Notes: generated by a model not told the origin, from the sequence alone. Counted from the first letter of the stretch, positions 24,168-33,532 are shown. The stretch is 64,000 nt of DNA from Streptomyces sp. AC558_RSS880 (GCF_019049255.1 NZ_JAGMUJ010000084.1:396397-460396); one strand, 5' to 3'. Program-made: numbers and translations.

Positions 24168-25361
24168 TCAGGGGCCGTCGAAGGGGCGGCGGGGCAGGGT
24201 GGGCAGTTCCAGCGCCGAGCGGAGCATCGGGCCGACCGGGGCGTGCAGGCCGACGGCGAGGTCCTCGTGGAGCCGGGTGCGGCCGTCCAGGAAGCGCAGC
24301 AGGCGCCGCATGGGCACGCGGGTGAAGAGCCGGGAGAACAGCGCGGGTCCGTCGGCCCGGCCGCTGTCCAGGGCGCGCAGCAGGACGGCGTCCATGGCCC
24401 GGGAGCGGGCCGAGTGGGCGGGGGGCGGCACAGGGGTGCGGCCCTGGCGGAGGGCGTCGGCGACAGCCCTCGTCTGCCGTTGGATCCCGGCGAAGGTGTA
24501 GCCGGTCGAGGGGCGGGTGGCGCCGCCCGCGGCACCGATGCGGAAGACGGAGGCACCGACCCGGCGGGGGACCGCGGCGTCGGTCATCGGGATGACGCCC
24601 GTCTCGGTGGACAGGACCCGCAGTTCCCCCAGTCGGAGCACGTCCTCGGTGTACTGCCGTACCGCCGACTCGTATCCGTCGGCGGTGAGGGGGCGCCGGG
24701 AGAACTCGGTGTACTCCACCAGCGCCTCGCGGCGGCCGACGGGCAGGACGTAGCCGAAGGACAGTCCGCCGGCGGGCTGGGGGGTGCGGAAGTCCATCAG
24801 GTCGGCGGTCCGCGGGTCGAAGACCGGGCGGGCGGTGCGGACGAACCAGCCGTGGAAGTGCTGCAGCAGTGTGGTGCGGGCGGCCGGCAGGCTGCCCGGG
24901 GGACGCGAGTCGAACACCCAGCGGACCCGCAGGGACCGGGCGCGGCCGTCGGTGCCCCGCAGGTGCAGCAGGGCTCCCCCGCGCACGTCCTCCACGGTTT
25001 CGACGGTCGCCTCCAGCCGGTGGACGACCGGGCTGCCGGCCAGGTCGTGGCCGACCAGGTGCTCGAAGTCGTCGGACCGGATCATCTTGTAACGCAGCGG
25101 GGTGATGTCCCCCGCGATCGCGGGGCCGGAGGGGGGACGCACCCGCAGGTGCCGCCAGGTCGCCGTGACGGCGGCGTCGAAGCGGCCCACGCCGGCTTCC
25201 CAGAAGCACCATGTGCGGCGCGGGGGACGCAGCGGACCGGGCGGGGCGTCCACCAGGACGACCGACGGGGCCCGGGACCCCGGCGCGGTCCGCGACAGAC
25301 GGTGGGCCAGGGACAGTCCGGCGGCGCCCGCCCCGACGATCGCCACCTCGGCGTCCAGCAC
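24168..25361 (-). CDS. crtY: Lycopene beta-cyclase (CrtY type)
   Basis: 397 aa. N-terminal dinucleotide-binding motif EVAIVGAGAAGLSLAHRLSR, the cyclase signature CFWEAGVG, and RIGAAGGATRPSTGYTF near residue 290. It closes both ends of lycopene into beta-rings to give beta-carotene, the substrate of CrtU. GTG 25361 follows GGAGGAGAG. It is first gene of the crtYTU operon and diverges from crtE over a 243-base gap; both promoters must lie there. Confidence 0.93.
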   Translation of the reverse strand: MLDAEVAIVGAGAAGLSLAHRLSRTAPGSRAPSVVLVDAPPGPLRPPRRTWCFWEAGVGRFDAAVTATWRHLRVRPPSGPAIAGDITPLRYKMIRSDDFEHLVGHDLAGSPVVHRLEATVETVEDVRGGALLHLRGTDGRARSLRVRWVFDSRPPGSLPAARTTLLQHFHGWFVRTARPVFDPRTADLMDFRTPQPAGGLSFGYVLPVGRREALVEYTEFSRRPLTADGYESAVRQYTEDVLRLGELRVLSTETGVIPMTDAAVPRRVGASVFRIGAAGGATRPSTGYTFAGIQRQTRAVADALRQGRTPVPPPAHSARSRAMDAVLLRALDSGRADGPALFSRLFTRVPMRRLLRFLDGRTRLHEDLAVGLHAPVGPMLRSALELPTLPRRPFDGP

Positions 25362-25604
25362 GACGGCACTCTCCTCCCGCTCCTCGGCACACGCGCCTCG
25401 TCAGCATTCCTGCTTGTGTGCCCGATCGGATTCAGGTCACTCGAACGTGTGACGAACCGCCACCGGTGAGACGGGGCACTCAGAGGGAAGGCATGCGGCG
25501 GCAGTCCGTCGGACCGTTCCGGCTCGTACCGCATCCGCGCGTGGCGCGCGGGCGGAAGGACATCGGGGACGGAACGATCGGCGTTCAGGACGAGAGGAAC
25601 CGGG
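25362..25604. promoter_or_regulatory. Divergent crtY/crtE intergenic region
   Basis: This 243-base gap holds the promoters of crtYTU (minus) and crtEIB (plus). The sequence from 25395 to 25450 is richer in A and T than its surroundings (CAGCATTCCTGCTTGTGTGC and around) and fits promoter DNA. I could not identify a secure light-sigma (LitS/CrtS) site by eye, and no lit regulator gene lies in the window. Confidence 0.45.
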
Positions 25605-26936
25605 ATGGGCCGCATGCAGACGGAGGGTCACGACACGGCGGGGCCTCGGCTCGTCGAGGGGCCGGCGTCGGCACGGGCCCGGCCCGACGGCGCGCGGCCC
25701 GGTGCCCGGTACGACGGCGCGCGGCCCGGTGCCCGGTACGACGCGACGCGCACGGCGCGCCCGCCGTGGGACGAGGACGCGTCCGCCGTGGACCGGGACG
25801 TGGCCGGCGCGGTCGGACGCGTGCTCGACCACGTGCTGGCCGACCGGGTGAACCGCGCACACGACCTGGACCCCCTGTTCGGCGACGACGTGGCCGGACG
25901 CGTCGCGCGCTTCACCCGGGCGGGCGGCAAGCGCACCCGCTCGCGTTTCCTGTGGTGGACGCTGCGCGCCTGTGGCGGGGAGGGCGCCGCCCCGGTCGCG
26001 GCGGCCCTGCGGATCGGCGCGGCACTCGAGCTGCTGCAGACCTGTGCGCTCGTCCACGACGACGTGATGGACGGCTCCGTACTGCGCCGTGCGCGGCCCA
26101 CCGTCCACGTCGACGTCGCCGCCCAGTACGCGGACGCGGCACCGGCCGGGCGTGCCGAGCGCCTCGGCGGCGGGACCGCCGTCCTCACCGGCGACCTGGC
26201 GCTCGCCTGGGCGGACGATCTCCTGGCCGAGGTCCCGCTGGAAGGCGGCACCTCGCGGACGGTGCGCCGGCTCTGGAGCGACATGCGCACCGAGATGGTG
26301 GCCGGCCAGTACCTGGACCTGCACGGGCAGGCGACCGGGTCGCGGTCCCTGCCGCGCGCGCTGCGCACCGCTCGCCTCAAGAGCGCCCTGTACTCGGTCG
26401 AACGGCCGATCGCCCTCGGGGCCGCGCTCGCGGGCGCGGACGACGGCACCACGGCGGCCCTGTGCGCGGCCGGGCGCTGTGTGGGCACGGCGTTCCAGCT
26501 CCGCGACGACCTCAGCGACGTGTTCGGTGATCCCCGGTGCACCGGCAAACCGGCGGGCGGGGACGTCCGCGAGGGGAAACCGACCTGTCTGGTCGCGCTC
26601 GCCCACGGGCGTGCCGCGGCCGCCGGCGACCGCCGGGCCCTGGACGTGCTCGAGCGCTCGCTCGGCCACGGGGCGCTCACCGAGGAGGGGCTGGAGGAGG
26701 TGCGGGAGGTTCTGGCCGGTACCGGGGCGCGGACCGCGGTCGAGGCGATGATCGACCGTCTGGTGGCCCAGGGGCTGCGGCACGTCGACGGTGCCCTCCT
26801 CGATCCGCACGGCGGGGAGCGGCTGCGGCTGCTGCTGGCCTCCGCGGCGGGTGAGGGGCCCGTGCGGGACGCACACCCCCGCGGCACCCGGCCGGAACCC
26901 GCGCGGGCGGCCGGCGGCCGGGAGGCCGGCCGGTGA
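25605..26936 (+). CDS. crtE: Geranylgeranyl diphosphate synthase (polyprenyl synthetase)
   Basis: 443 aa, longer than the family norm of about 350-380 because of an acidic/Arg-rich N-terminal extension of about 60 residues with a repeated GARPGARYD unit. The first Asp-rich motif is CALVHDDVMD and the second region LRDDLSDVFG carries the second DD pair; G-G-K-R-T-R near residue 105 binds diphosphate. It makes geranylgeranyl diphosphate from FPP or shorter precursors for phytoene synthesis. crtI follows with a GTGA overlap. First gene of crtEIB. Confidence 0.9.
   Translation: MGRMQTEGHDTAGPRLVEGPASARARPDGARPGARYDGARPGARYDATRTARPPWDEDASAVDRDVAGAVGRVLDHVLADRVNRAHDLDPLFGDDVAGRVARFTRAGGKRTRSRFLWWTLRACGGEGAAPVAAALRIGAALELLQTCALVHDDVMDGSVLRRARPTVHVDVAAQYADAAPAGRAERLGGGTAVLTGDLALAWADDLLAEVPLEGGTSRTVRRLWSDMRTEMVAGQYLDLHGQATGSRSLPRALRTARLKSALYSVERPIALGAALAGADDGTTAALCAAGRCVGTAFQLRDDLSDVFGDPRCTGKPAGGDVREGKPTCLVALAHGRAAAAGDRRALDVLERSLGHGALTEEGLEEVREVLAGTGARTAVEAMIDRLVAQGLRHVDGALLDPHGGERLRLLLASAAGEGPVRDAHPRGTRPEPARAAGGREAGR
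25686..25739 (+). repeat. 27-bp perfect tandem repeat inside crtE
   Basis: Two perfect 27-bp units (25686-25712 and 25713-25739) encode DGARPGARY twice in a row and keep the frame. A third copy begins (GACGCGAC) then diverges. It is an in-frame expansion of the disordered N-terminal part of CrtE. Confidence 0.85.
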
Positions 26937-28471
26937 CGCGCACCGTGACGGGCCGTACGGATCATGTCGTCGTCGTGGGGGCCGGGCTGGCCGGGCTGTC
27001 GGCGGCGCTGCACCTGCTGGGCGCGGACCGCCGCGTCACCGTCGTCGAGCGGGACGCGTCGCCCGGTGGACGCGCCGGACGCCTGGACCTCGACGGCTAC
27101 CGGATCGACACCGGTCCCACCGTGCTGACCATGCCCGACCTGGCCGACGAGCCGTTCGCCGCCGTCGGCGACAGTCTGCGGAAACGCGTGGAGCTCGTGC
27201 CGCTGCACCCGGCGTACCGGGCCCGCTTCGCCGACGGGAGCAGCCTCGACGTGCACACCGGGGCCGACGCGATGGCCGCGGAGGTCGAGCGGTTCGCCGG
27301 TGCCCGTGAGGCCGCGGGCTATCTGCGGCTGCGCGACTGGCTGGAGCGGCTGTACCGGGCGCAGGCGCGCCGCTTCATCGACGCCAACTTCGACTCCCCG
27401 CTCGGCCTGCTGAACGCCGACCTCGTCCGGCTGGCGGCGCTGGGCGGTTTCGGACGGCTCGACGCGCGCATCGGGCGCTTCCTGCGGGACGAGCGGCTGC
27501 GCCGGGTCTTCTCCTTCCAGGCGCTGTACGCGGGCGTCCCGCCGGCCCGGGCGCTGGCCGCGTACGCGGTCATCGCCTACATGGACACCGTCGCCGGCGT
27601 GTACTTCCCGCGCGGCGGGATGCACGCGCTGCCCCGGGCCATGGCGGACGCCGCCGCCGACGCGGGCGCCGACCTGCGGTTCGGCCACGAGGTGACCCGG
27701 CTGGAACGCTCCGGCGAGCGGATCACCGCCGTCGTCACCGACCAGGGCCGCATTCCCTGCGACGCGGTCGTCCTCACCCCCGACCTGCCCGTCGCCTACG
27801 CGCTCCTCGGCCGCCGGCCACGGCGCCCCGTACGGCTGCGGCACTCCCCCTCCGCGGTCGTGCTGCACCTCGGCACCGACCGGACCTGGCCGCAGCTGGC
27901 GCACCACACCCTGTTCTTCGGCGCCGCCTGGCGCGGCACCTTCGACGAGCTCACCCGCACCGGCCGGCTGATGAGCGACCCGTCGCTGCTCGTCACCCGG
28001 CCCACCGCCACCGACCCGTCCCTCGCCCCGCCGGGACGCCATCTGCACTACGTCCTCGCCCCGTGCCCCAACACCGACGTCGGGCCGGGCCCCGCCGCCT
28101 GGACGGACCTGGCACCGGGCTACCGGGACGCGCTGCTGCGGGAGCTGGAGCGGCGCGGGCTGGCCGGGCTCGGGGCCGCCGTCGAGACGGAGTGCGTGGT
28201 CACGCCCGCCGACTGGCACGCGCGGGGGCACGCGGCCGGTACGCCGTTCGCCACGGCCCACACCTTCGCCCAGACGGGCCCGTTCCGGCCCCGCAACCTG
28301 GTCCGCGGCACCGGGAACGCCGTGCTGGCCGGCTGCGGCACCACCCCCGGTGTCGGCGTGCCGACCGTGCTGCTGTCCGGGAAGCTGGCCGCGGCACGGA
28401 TCACCGGCGGCCCGCGCCGGCCGCGTCTTTCTCTCACGCCCCGCAGGAGGCCTCCGTATGACCGACCGTGA
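26933..28471 (+). CDS. crtI: Phytoene desaturase
   Basis: 512 aa, GTG start overlapping the crtE stop. FAD-binding motif VVVVGAGLAGLSAALHLLGA at residue 13, PGGRAGRLDLDGYRIDTGPT, and the C-terminal FAD clamp PGVGVPTVLLSGKLAAARIT. It introduces four double bonds into phytoene to give lycopene. The C-terminus is extended by a basic tail of about 15 residues that carries the crtB ribosome site. Length and motif order match bacterial CrtI. Confidence 0.93.
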   Translation: MTRTVTGRTDHVVVVGAGLAGLSAALHLLGADRRVTVVERDASPGGRAGRLDLDGYRIDTGPTVLTMPDLADEPFAAVGDSLRKRVELVPLHPAYRARFADGSSLDVHTGADAMAAEVERFAGAREAAGYLRLRDWLERLYRAQARRFIDANFDSPLGLLNADLVRLAALGGFGRLDARIGRFLRDERLRRVFSFQALYAGVPPARALAAYAVIAYMDTVAGVYFPRGGMHALPRAMADAAADAGADLRFGHEVTRLERSGERITAVVTDQGRIPCDAVVLTPDLPVAYALLGRRPRRPVRLRHSPSAVVLHLGTDRTWPQLAHHTLFFGAAWRGTFDELTRTGRLMSDPSLLVTRPTATDPSLAPPGRHLHYVLAPCPNTDVGPGPAAWTDLAPGYRDALLRELERRGLAGLGAAVETECVVTPADWHARGHAAGTPFATAHTFAQTGPFRPRNLVRGTGNAVLAGCGTTPGVGVPTVLLSGKLAAARITGGPRRPRLSLTPRRRPPYDRP

Positions 28472-29459
28472 ACTCGACGCGGCCGGCGTCACCGATCCGG
28501 CGCTGCGCGAGGCGTACCACCGCTGCCGGGCACTGAACGCCCGGCACGGCAGGACGTACTTCCTCGCCACCCGGCTGCTGCCCGTCGAACGGCGCCCCGC
28601 CGTGCACGCCCTGTACGGTTTCGCCCGCTGGGCCGACGACATCGTCGACGCGCTCGGCACCGGGGCGGACACCGCACGCCGGGACGCCGAACTCTCCGCG
28701 CTCCAGCGGGAACTGGACCAGGGCCTGCGGGACGGGAACAGCACCGAACCCGTGGTGCGGGCGGTCGCCGACACGGCGCGCCGGTACGGCATCGACCACG
28801 GGCACTTCGCCGACTTCATGACCGCCATGCGTTCCGACCTGGTGGTCACCGACTACGCCGACTACGCGGCCCTGCGCCGGTACATGCACGGCTCGGCGGC
28901 GGTCATCGGGCTGCAGATGCTGCCGGTGCTCGGCACGGTCGCCCCGCGCGAGGCGGCCGCGCCGCACGCCGCGGCCCTCGGGATCGCCTTCCAGCTGACC
29001 AACTTCCTGCGGGACGTGGGCGAGGACCTCGACCGGGGGCGGGTGTACCTGCCCGCGGACCTGCTCGCCGCGCACGGCGCCCACCGGGCGCTGCTGCGGT
29101 GGAGCCGGGACACCGGCCGCCGCGACCGGCGCGTCACTGCCGCGCTGAGGGAGTTCGAGGCGCTGACGCGGGGCGTGTACCGGGAGGCGGCACCGGGGCT
29201 CGCGATGCTCGAACCGGTGTCCCGGCCGTGCGTCCGGGCGGCGTTCGTACTGTACGGCGGGATCCTGGACGCGGTGGCGCGGGACGGCTGGTCGGTGCTG
29301 CACCGGCGGGCGGTGGTCCCCCGGCGGCGGCGTGCCGTGGTCGCCGCCGACGGGCTCGCCCGGGTGGCCGCCGCCCGGCTGCGCGCCCGCGGGAGCGCCC
29401 GGCACCCGGACGTCCGTCCGCTCGCCCCGTGCCCGCCGGTTCCCGGGGAGGTCGCGTGA
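28458..29459 (+). CDS. crtB: Phytoene synthase
   Basis: 333 aa. ATG 28458 is preceded by AGGAGG at 28445, inside the end of crtI (14-base overlap); the longer open frame upstream is noncoding. The squalene/phytoene synthase motifs are ALYGFARWADDIVDALGTG (first Asp-rich motif) and QLTNFLRDVGEDLDRGRVYL (second). It condenses two geranylgeranyl diphosphates to phytoene, the first committed step. The C-terminal 40 residues are basic and Pro-rich. Confidence 0.93.
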   Translation: MTDRELDAAGVTDPALREAYHRCRALNARHGRTYFLATRLLPVERRPAVHALYGFARWADDIVDALGTGADTARRDAELSALQRELDQGLRDGNSTEPVVRAVADTARRYGIDHGHFADFMTAMRSDLVVTDYADYAALRRYMHGSAAVIGLQMLPVLGTVAPREAAAPHAAALGIAFQLTNFLRDVGEDLDRGRVYLPADLLAAHGAHRALLRWSRDTGRRDRRVTAALREFEALTRGVYREAAPGLAMLEPVSRPCVRAAFVLYGGILDAVARDGWSVLHRRAVVPRRRRAVVAADGLARVAAARLRARGSARHPDVRPLAPCPPVPGEVA

Positions 29460-30475
29460 GCACCGGATCCGGAAGCGGGCGCCGGCGTCTGCCGCTGTCC
29501 CTGCGCCGGCGCGCGGTGCCGTGGGAACGGCAGCCCCCCACCTGGCGCGAGGCCCGGCCCGCCGTCATCGCCGGGGCGCTGAAGCGGGCGCAGGCGCGTC
29601 CGTCCGGCAACTGGTACGTCGTCGGCGCCTCCCGCGACATGGGCGGTGACCGGCCGCTGGCGCGGACCGTGGCGGGGCAGGAGGTGGTGGTGTGGCGGGA
29701 CGCGGCCGGCCGGCCGGTCGCCGGGCCCGGGATCTGCCCGCACCTGGGCGCTCCGCTGCGGGACAGTCCGGTGCGCTGCGGCACGCTGGTGTGCCACTGG
29801 CACGGACTCGCCCTGGACGGCGGGTCCTTCGCGGGCTGGGAGCCGTTCCCGGCGTACGACGACGGCGTCCTGCTGTGGGTCCGGCTGGACGCGGTGGGCG
29901 GCGAGGCGCCGCTGGACGGTCCGGTGGTGCCGCGGCGGCCGGCCCCGGCGCGCGCCCTGACGGCGGTGTACACCGGCGTGGGGGTCTGTGAGCCCGAGGA
30001 CGTCGTGGCCAACCGTCTGGACCCCTGGCACGGGGCCTGGTTCCACCCCTACTCGTTCGTCGACCTCACCGTGGCCGGCACGCCGGACGGCCCGGACGGG
30101 GGCGGGGACGGGGACGGCTTCACCGTGGACGTGTCCTTCAAGGTGGCGGGACGGCTGGTGGTCCCGGTGCGGGCGGTGTTCACCGCTCCCGAGCCGCGCA
30201 CGGTCGTCATGCGCATCACCGAGGGCGAGGGGGTGGGGTCCGTGGTGGAGACGCACGCCACTCCCCTGGGGCCCGACGACCGCGGACGGCCCCGGACGGC
30301 GGTCGTCGAGGCGGTGGTGGCGGCGTCCGACCGTCCGGGGTTCGTCCTGGCGCGCGGCGCGGCGCCGCTGCTGCGTCCGCTCGTACGGGCCGCCGCCGGA
30401 CGGCTGTGGCGCGACGACCTGGCCTACGCGGAGCGCCGCTGGTCGTTGCGTTCCTCGGGGCGTTTCCCGGGCTGA
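29456..30475 (+). CDS. Rieske 2Fe-2S protein with DUF5914 domain, linked to carotenoid cluster
   Basis: 339 aa. GTG 29456 overlaps the crtB stop (GTGA). The Rieske cluster ligands are CPHLGAPLRDS (C, H) and CHWHGLALDGG (C, H) at residues about 97-122, in a NWYVVGASRDM-type start typical of oxygenase subunits. The remaining 200 residues match DUF5914. It probably oxidises or desaturates a carotenoid ring, or handles electrons for such a step, but the reaction is not known to me. Co-transcribed with crtEIB. DUF5914 proteins commonly accompany actinobacterial crt operons. Confidence 0.85.
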   Translation: MSTGSGSGRRRLPLSLRRRAVPWERQPPTWREARPAVIAGALKRAQARPSGNWYVVGASRDMGGDRPLARTVAGQEVVVWRDAAGRPVAGPGICPHLGAPLRDSPVRCGTLVCHWHGLALDGGSFAGWEPFPAYDDGVLLWVRLDAVGGEAPLDGPVVPRRPAPARALTAVYTGVGVCEPEDVVANRLDPWHGAWFHPYSFVDLTVAGTPDGPDGGGDGDGFTVDVSFKVAGRLVVPVRAVFTAPEPRTVVMRITEGEGVGSVVETHATPLGPDDRGRPRTAVVEAVVAASDRPGFVLARGAAPLLRPLVRAAAGRLWRDDLAYAERRWSLRSSGRFPG

Positions 30476-30488
30476 GCGGACGGCCCGG

Positions 30489-31370
30489 TCAGGGACGCGT
30501 CCGGGCCGCGGTGCGGTCGGCCTCGCCGCCGGCGCCGAGGAGCCCGGTGTGCCGCAGGGGGTCCTCGGCCTCCAGCCGGGCCAGTTCCCGGCGGGCCACC
30601 CGCAGCACGACCGGGGGCAGTGCGGCACGCGCCGCCTGTGCCAGACGCAGCCAACGGGGCACGTAGACGGCCGTGCTGCGGTGTTCCACCGCGGCTCCGA
30701 GCCGGGCGGCGACCTGGTCCGCCGGGTACAGGCGCCGGGCCGGCGGCGGCATGTGGCCGCGCAGCTCCCGCAGGACGGGATAGCGGTCCGCGTCGCGGAT
30801 CATGTCGGTGTCGGTCCAGTTCAGGTAGCCGATGCCGACGGCGACGCCGTGGTGCGCCACTTCGGCGCGCAGGGAGTGGGTGAAGGCCTCCACGCCCGCC
30901 TTGGAGGCGCAGTAGGCGCTCATCATCGGGGCGGCGCCGATCGAGGCCAGCGAGGCGACCTGGAGGTAGTAGCCCTTCGTCGCCAGCAGATCCGGCAGGA
31001 AGGCGCGGGCCGTGGCCGCGCTGCCCGTCAGGTTGACGTCGATCACGCGGCGCCACAGGGCCGGGTCCGAGGTGACGAACGGGCCGCCCTCCGCGACACC
31101 GGCGTTGGCCACGACGGCGGAGGGGGTGCCGAGGTGTGTCCTGACCCGTTCGGCGGCCCGCTCCAGCGCGGCCTCGTCGGTGATGTCGAGCTCGCACACC
31201 CATGCCCGCGTGGGCAGGCCGTCCGCCACCGCTTCCAGCCCGGCCCGCTCGTGCCCGAGCAGCGCGATCCGGGCGCCGCGCCGGGCGAGGTCGCGGGCCA
31301 GGGCGGCGCCGACCCCGCGCGCGGCGCCCGTGACCACGACGGTACGGCCGCGCAGCGGGCCGCCGCTCAC
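30489..31370 (-). CDS. Short-chain dehydrogenase/reductase (SDR)
   Basis: 293 aa. NAD(P)-binding TVVVTGAARGVGAALARDLA at residue 9, the NAG motif in VVANAGVAEGG, and the active site YLQVASLASIGAAPMMSAYCASKAG with Ser, Tyr and Lys. A 40-residue basic and Leu-rich tail extends beyond the SDR core. GTG 31370 overlaps the stop of the gene upstream (GTGA). Last of the operon with the desaturase-like and SRPBCC genes, so probably reduces or oxidises the same metabolite, identity unknown. Confidence 0.88.
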   Translation of the reverse strand: MSGGPLRGRTVVVTGAARGVGAALARDLARRGARIALLGHERAGLEAVADGLPTRAWVCELDITDEAALERAAERVRTHLGTPSAVVANAGVAEGGPFVTSDPALWRRVIDVNLTGSAATARAFLPDLLATKGYYLQVASLASIGAAPMMSAYCASKAGVEAFTHSLRAEVAHHGVAVGIGYLNWTDTDMIRDADRYPVLRELRGHMPPPARRLYPADQVAARLGAAVEHRSTAVYVPRWLRLAQAARAALPPVVLRVARRELARLEAEDPLRHTGLLGAGGEADRTAARTRP

Positions 31371-31840
31371 CGGCCGTCCCCTTCGCCGGGCGGCGGGCCG
31401 GTGTCGGGGCGGGCCGTGTGGTCGGGGTGGCCGACGGTCCGGCGGGCCTCCTTCATCTCGGCCTCGTAGAGGTGGTCCCGGCCCTCGGCCAGTTCCTCGA
31501 CGGCGGCCTGTTCGAGCTCCTTGAACGGACGGTAGTACGTGGCGTCGTAGGCCTCGACGATCTGGAACGTCCAGTGCCCGGGGATCACGTTGCGGCCCAG
31601 CACCTGGGTCCGCACCGCCTCCGCCCAGTCCGGGTGCCCGGCCTTGTGCAGCAGTTCGACCGTCCGGTCGAGTTCGAGGTCGGCGGTGCCGGTGAGCTGG
31701 TGGAAGCTGTAGAGGTGGCCGCGGGCCCGCTCGGTCGTCTCCAGTGCCTTCGACAGCGAGCCGAGCGCCTCCACCGTCTCGTCGCTCACGCCTTCGGGGC
31801 GCCGGTGGGCGCGGTCGGGGCCGTCGTCGTGTGGGGTCAT
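31367..31840 (-). CDS. Conserved protein of the desaturase-SDR operon
   Basis: 157 aa, soluble and helical. Visible signatures are TVEALGSLSKALETTERARG, LYSFHQLTGTADLELDRTVE and VEAYDATYYRPFKELEQAAV; no cofactor or metal motif is evident. It has charged ends and no signal peptide. I do not recognise the family with certainty; similar proteins sit beside carotenoid-type oxidoreductases in actinobacteria. It is 45 bases downstream of the desaturase-like gene and translationally coupled to the SDR, and could be a structural partner. Confidence 0.6.
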   Translation of the reverse strand: MTPHDDGPDRAHRRPEGVSDETVEALGSLSKALETTERARGHLYSFHQLTGTADLELDRTVELLHKAGHPDWAEAVRTQVLGRNVIPGHWTFQIVEAYDATYYRPFKELEQAAVEELAEGRDHLYEAEMKEARRTVGHPDHTARPDTGPPPGEGDGR

Positions 31841-31885
31841 CGTCCCGCCTCCGTCGGTCGTGGTCGTCGGGTTCGTGCGCGTCGG

Positions 31886-33532
31886 TCATCCACCGCCGCT
31901 GCCGCCCTTGTCGGGTTGCCGGCGGCCGGTGCGGTCGCGGCGGGCCAGCAGCCGCTGCGCCCCGGCCAGGCCCGGCGCGAGGGACCGGCGCAGCGCGGCG
32001 CGTGCGGCGTTGGCGCCCGGCGCGCCGTGCACGCCGCCGCCCGGGTGGGCGCCGGCGGACGCCAGGTACAGGCCCTTGACGGGGGTCTCGGGACGCCCGG
32101 TGCCGGGGGCCGGGCGGAAGAACAGCTGCTGGTGCATGGCCGCGGTGCCGCCGTTGATGGCACCGCCGTACAGGTTCCGGTCGAGGGCCTGGAGGGCGGG
32201 CGGGGCGAGGACGCGCCGGGCCCGGATCCTGGACCGGAAGCCGGGCGCGAAGCGTTCCACCTGGCGCTCCACGCGGTCGGCCATGAGTTCCCGCTCCTTG
32301 ACGTCCCAGGTCCCGGTGAGCGAGTCCTCGCCCGCGTCGCCGGCGACGTCGTGGGGCACGTGGGTGTAGGCCCACGCGGACTCGGTGCCCCGCGGGGAGC
32401 GGGACGGGTCGGCGGTCGTCATCTGGCCGAACAGGCAGAAGGGGCGGTCCGGGACGGTGCCGGTGGCGAGCTGGGCGGCGAAGCGGGTGAGTTCGTCGAG
32501 GCCGTCCGCGAGATGGACGGTGCCGGCGCCCGCGGCCTGCTCGCAGCTCCAGGGAACCGGGCCGTCCAGCGCCCAGTCGACCTTGAAGGTGGCGAAGTCC
32601 CACTGGAAGCGCCGCAGGTCGGACAGCAGCTGGGCGGGAAGGTCCTCGGGGCCGAGGAGTTCGCGGTACAGGGCGGGCACCGCGACGTCCGCGAGGACGG
32701 CGCGGCCGGCCGCGAACGTCTCGCCGTCGGCCGTGCGCACCCCCGCCGCCCGGCCGTCGCGCACGAGGATCCGGTCGACGCGCCTGCCGCAGCGCAGCAC
32801 CCCGCCGCGCGTCTCGAGACGGCGCGCCAGGGCCTCGGTGAGGGCTCCGGCGCCGCCGGCCGGCACGGGGAAGCCGTAGGTCTGTCCGAGCATCGACATC
32901 AGCCAGCCGAAGCCGCCGCTGCCCGCGGCCTCCGGTGCCAGGTCGGCGTGGAGGGCGTTCCCGGCCAGCAGCAGTCCTCCGCCCTCGCCCCGGAACTCCT
33001 CCTCCGCCATCCGGCGCACCGGCAGGACCAGGGTGCGCGCCATGCGCAGCCCGCCCGTGCCGCGCAGCCTGACGGCCAGCCGGAGCCCGGAGCGGACGGG
33101 CGGAAAAGGGGTGAACAGGGCGTCCAGGAGGTCCGGCCGGAGGGCCTCCCACATGTCGTGCAGACGGTGCCAGGCGGCCCCGTCGCCCGGCGCGAAGGCC
33201 TCCAGCGAGTCGGCGGTGACGTCGACGCGACGGTCGAGGACCGCGCACCGGCCGTCGCTCAGGGGGTGCGCGACCACGTGCGGGGCGTGGCTCCAGCGCA
33301 GCCCGTGACGCTCCAGGCGCAGTCCGGAGACGACCGGGGAGGCGGCGGCGAGCGGGTAGAAGGAGCTGCAGAGGTCGCTGACGAACTCGGGGTCGGCGCC
33401 CCGGTCGTGGCGCACGGCGCCCCCGGGTTCCGGCTGCTCCTCCAGCACCTCGACGCTCCAGCCGGCGTCGGCGAGCAGGTTGGCCGCGACCAGTCCGTTG
33501 GGACCGGCCCCGATCACCACGGCGTCAGGCAC
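31886..33532 (-). CDS. Phytoene-desaturase-like FAD-dependent oxidoreductase
   Basis: 548 aa. FAD motif PDAVVIGAGPNGLVAANLLA at the start and PEPGGAVRHDR, with the C-terminal AGAHPGGGVHGAPGANAARA clamp. It belongs to the carotenoid/retinoid-oxidoreductase superfamily but is a different branch from CrtI (no PGVG clamp). GTG 33532 follows GGAGG; the longer frame is the end of the SRPBCC gene, which overlaps by 8 bases. A substrate such as a polyene, lipid or monoterpenoid is possible; I cannot decide. Its closeness to the crt cluster may be functional. Confidence 0.82.
   Translation of the reverse strand: MPDAVVIGAGPNGLVAANLLADAGWSVEVLEEQPEPGGAVRHDRGADPEFVSDLCSSFYPLAAASPVVSGLRLERHGLRWSHAPHVVAHPLSDGRCAVLDRRVDVTADSLEAFAPGDGAAWHRLHDMWEALRPDLLDALFTPFPPVRSGLRLAVRLRGTGGLRMARTLVLPVRRMAEEEFRGEGGGLLLAGNALHADLAPEAAGSGGFGWLMSMLGQTYGFPVPAGGAGALTEALARRLETRGGVLRCGRRVDRILVRDGRAAGVRTADGETFAAGRAVLADVAVPALYRELLGPEDLPAQLLSDLRRFQWDFATFKVDWALDGPVPWSCEQAAGAGTVHLADGLDELTRFAAQLATGTVPDRPFCLFGQMTTADPSRSPRGTESAWAYTHVPHDVAGDAGEDSLTGTWDVKERELMADRVERQVERFAPGFRSRIRARRVLAPPALQALDRNLYGGAINGGTAAMHQQLFFRPAPGTGRPETPVKGLYLASAGAHPGGGVHGAPGANAARAALRRSLAPGLAGAQRLLARRDRTGRRQPDKGGSGGG

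Noticed and set aside
25628..28849. 1073-codon open frame on the minus strand
   Set aside because: Runs opposite to crtE, crtI and crtB. All motifs and ribosome sites lie on the plus strand.
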